This document shows, piece after piece, positions 12,862 to 14,852 of a stretch of 14,852 bases of DNA (within the stretch, counting starts at the first letter, position 1; every line of letters starts with the position of its first letter). The notes beneath the pieces are model-generated. The model saw only the letters and a program-made list of their open reading frames with translations, ran no database searches and had not been told where the DNA came from. The position numbers were made by a program, and so were the translations under genes. The stretch comes from JACVRW01 sp036407035. GTDB lineage: Bacteria; Actinomycetota; Thermoleophilia; Solirubrobacterales; Thermoleophilaceae. The stretch is taken from assembly GCA_036407035.1 (NCBI GenBank), contig DASXAA010000098.1:1-14852 (forward strand), in the 5' to 3' direction.

Positions 12862-12917
12862 TTCCCCCCGCGGCGGAACCGGTCCCCGGACCACATGGGA
12901 CGGGGCCCGGGGCCGCC

Positions 12918-13538
12918 CTATGCCCGCGGCTTGAGGTTGTGGATACGGACGACGCCGTCCCGCGCGTGCCGGCGCGAGCGCACGCGCCACCGCTCGGGCG
13001 CGCGCTCGAGGAAGGCCTCGGCGATCGCGCGGCCGGGGTCTGCGATGAGGACCTCGCGCGGGCGGAGCCGCGGCAGCAGGTCCTGCAGGAGGCCGACGTT
13101 GCGCCGGTCGTAGAGCACGTCGGCGGCGAGCACGAGGTCCCACGGCGCGCGCGCCACGATCTCGTCCGGCTCCTCCCACGCGCACCGCAGCGTCTCGAGC
13201 GCCACGCCGTTGCGCTCCGCGTTCGCCGCGGTCGCCCTCAGGGCCGGCGACGACCAGTCGGTGGCCGTGACGCGCGCGCCGACCCTGGCGGCGACGATGC
13301 TCGGGAGCCCGAGCCCGCAGCCCAGCTCCAGCACGCGCATCCCGCCGAGCCGGCGCGGGGCGAGGTCCTCCGCCAGGGCCACCGCGCTGCGCCAAAGGTG
13401 CGCCCAGTAGGGCAGCAGCTCCTCGCGCTCGAAGGCCTCCTCGATGAGCAGCTCCTCGAAGTCGACCGGGCGCAGCAGCTCGAACTGCTCCCCCCGCACC
13501 GGTACGACCTCCTCCACCCAGCCGGCCGACTGCTCCAC
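12918..13538 (-). CDS. Class I SAM-dependent methyltransferase (COG3897/METTL21-like)
   Basis: About 206 residues with a Rossmann-type SAM fold. Motif I is VLELGCGLGLPS (69-80), the ribose-binding acid is D94 in ATDWS, and ADVLYD (139-144) is the post-II motif typical of the family annotated as nicotinamide N-methylase-like or lysine methyltransferase (PF10294-type). The segment LPYWAHLWRSAVALAE before motif I is also characteristic. The substrate may be a protein lysine or a small molecule; it cannot be decided here. The GTG at 13538 gives the usual family length; a GTG at 13517 is also possible. Longer frames reach into the divergent amidohydrolase gene and are unlikely. The two genes start 40 bases apart and must share their promoter region. 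Confidence 0.82.
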   Translation of the reverse strand: MEQSAGWVEEVVPVRGEQFELLRPVDFEELLIEEAFEREELLPYWAHLWRSAVALAEDLAPRRLGGMRVLELGCGLGLPSIVAARVGARVTATDWSSPALRATAANAERNGVALETLRCAWEEPDEIVARAPWDLVLAADVLYDRRNVGLLQDLLPRLRPREVLIADPGRAIAEAFLERAPERWRVRSRRHARDGVVRIHNLKPRA

Positions 13539-13578
13539 GGCGCGGTCAGCGTAGCGCCTGGCGTAGGCTCGCCCCGCG

Positions 13579-14852
13579 ATGACGGACGATCTGGTTTTCT
13601 CGGGCGGGACGATCCGCACGCTGGATGCGCGGAGGCCGGTGTCAGACTCGATCGCGATCGGCTGCGGACGGGTGGCGCCCGGGGCGGATGGCTCGGCGGC
13701 GGCGGTGGACCTCGGCGGGCGCTGCGTCCTGCCCGGGTTCTCGGACTCGCACGTGCACTTCCCGACCTGGTCGCTCGCCCAGCAGCAGGTGCGCCTCGAG
13801 GGCGCGCGCTCGCTCGACGAGGCGCTGACGCTGGTGGCCGGCGCGGCCGCCGGCGCCTCGCCCGACCGCTGGCTGCGCGGCACCGGCTGGCGCGACCAGG
13901 ACTGGGCCGAGCGGCCGACGCGCTGGGCGCTCGACCGCGTGGCGCCCGGGCTGCGGGTGGCGCTGATGTCGAAGGACTACCACTCGCTCTGGGTGAGCGG
14001 AGAGGGCCTGGCCCGCGCGGACGGATCGCTGGAGGTGCCGGGCGGGGTGGTCGAGCGCGACGAGTCCGGCGAGCCGACCGGCATCCTGCGCGAGACCGCC
14101 GCCTGGGACTTCCGCGACCGCTACGTGCGGCCGGGCGTCGACGAGATGGTGGAGGCGGTGCGCGGCGGCCTGCGGCTGGCGGCGTCGCGCGGGGTGACGG
14201 CGATCCACGACAAGGACGGCTGGCTCGGGGCGTTCGAGGTCTTCCAGCGACTGTGGGCGGAGGACGCGCTCACGCTGCGCGTGTGGCAGTCGTTCCCGCA
14301 CGACCGGCTGGAGCACCTCGCCGCCCTCGGCGTGCGGTCCGGGTTCGGCGATGACCTCCTGCGGATGGGCTACCTCAAGGGCTTCATGGACGGCACGCTC
14401 GGCTCGGCGACCGCCCGTCTGCTCGACGGCTCCGGCGTGGAGATCACGTCGCGCGAGGAGCTGGAGGACGTGGTCGTTCGCGGCGCGGAGGCCGGGTTCC
14501 CGGTGGCCGTGCACGCGATCGGCGACGCCGCCAACCGCGCCGCGCTCGACGCCTTCGAGGGGACCCGCCCCGTCTGGATGCCGCTCGGCCTGCGCCAGCG
14601 GATCGAGCACGCCCAGCTGCTGGACGCCGCCGACGTGGGGCGTTTCGCGCGGATCGGCGTCACCGCGTCGGTGCAGTTCAGCCACGCCCCGTCGGACCGC
14701 GACCTTGCCGACCGGCTCTGGGAGGGCCGCGACGGCGCCTACGCGTACCGGTCGCTGCTCGACGCCGGCGCCGTCCTGGCGAACGGATCGGACGCGCCGG
14801 TCGAGGAGCTCGACCCGCTGCTCGGAATCCGCGCCGGCGTGCTGCGCACGCT
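13579..14852 (+). CDS. Amidohydrolase family protein, YtcJ-like (amidohydrolase_3), cut by the window end
   Basis: 424 codons are present without a stop; YtcJ-type proteins usually have about 530, so the C-terminus is missing only because the window ends. The metal-dependent TIM-barrel motifs are visible: H58 and H60 in DSHVHF, K267 in YLKGFMDGTLGS (the probable carboxylated lysine), H312 in VHAIGDAANR, H344 in RIEHAQ and D405 in GSDAPVEELDP. The N-terminal VFSGGTIRTLD strand region is the usual small beta domain. Members hydrolyse amide or imide bonds (for example N-substituted formamide deformylase); the substrate is unknown. The ATG at 13579 has no ribosome site. TAGGCT at 13564-13569 could be a -10 element giving a leaderless transcript, but this is tentative. 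Confidence 0.88.
   Translation, partial: MTDDLVFSGGTIRTLDARRPVSDSIAIGCGRVAPGADGSAAAVDLGGRCVLPGFSDSHVHFPTWSLAQQQVRLEGARSLDEALTLVAGAAAGASPDRWLRGTGWRDQDWAERPTRWALDRVAPGLRVALMSKDYHSLWVSGEGLARADGSLEVPGGVVERDESGEPTGILRETAAWDFRDRYVRPGVDEMVEAVRGGLRLAASRGVTAIHDKDGWLGAFEVFQRLWAEDALTLRVWQSFPHDRLEHLAALGVRSGFGDDLLRMGYLKGFMDGTLGSATARLLDGSGVEITSREELEDVVVRGAEAGFPVAVHAIGDAANRAALDAFEGTRPVWMPLGLRQRIEHAQLLDAADVGRFARIGVTASVQFSHAPSDRDLADRLWEGRDGAYAYRSLLDAGAVLANGSDAPVEELDPLLGIRAGVLRT

Noticed and set aside
12939..14354. A 471-codon plus-strand open frame
   Set aside because: It spans the methyltransferase in antisense and then the amidohydrolase in the wrong frame; both true genes have family motifs.

Overview
The window is very GC-rich with dense, tightly packed genes, GTG/TTG starts and GGA-type ribosome sites. 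The gene content (split LigD DNA-repair genes, an MpsC/DUF2294-type protein, a CHAD protein next to an orphan ParA, a PHP-type PolX) and the protein style suggest a high-GC actinobacterium, most likely of the Thermoleophilia (Solirubrobacterales/Gaiellales type). That placement is an inference from style; no marker gene is present.

Layout. Positions 1-495 hold no gene but an imperfect repeat in two long copies and one short copy, with a 14-bp hairpin between the long copies. From 496 to 8242 everything reads on the plus strand: an M20 metallopeptidase, a membrane protein with a Thr/Pro-rich tail, a metallothionein-like Cys-rich protein preceded by a good match to a SigB/SigF-type promoter, a CDF zinc exporter, three separate genes for the parts of LigD (3'-phosphoesterase, ligase, polymerase) joined by 4-bp overlaps, then a CYTH-like/CHAD protein overlapping a ParA-type ATPase gene by 4 bp.

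From 8245 to 9865 (minus strand) lies a decayed chemotaxis-type signalling locus: the C-terminal end of cheB, then a cheR-PAS gene broken by small frameshifts, a nonsense codon and an internal deletion. It abuts a plus-strand ribbon-helix-helix regulator (9895-10233) whose start is overlapped by a cluster of GATATC palindromes. Next are a small broken copy of the MpsC-like gene (10243-10424), then, on the minus strand, a PolX-family protein with an intact PHP nuclease domain but no polymerase catalytic aspartates, preceded by the full MpsC-like gene. A possible 33-codon gene (12760-12861) follows. The window closes with a divergent pair: a class I methyltransferase (minus) and an amidohydrolase (plus) that runs off the end.

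How the genes may work together: the Cys-rich protein and the CDF exporter form a metal-handling pair; the three LigD pieces give the end-processing and ligation enzymes of bacterial end joining, although no Ku is in the window; CHAD plus ParA is the most interesting unit, a candidate two-gene system for positioning polyphosphate granules.
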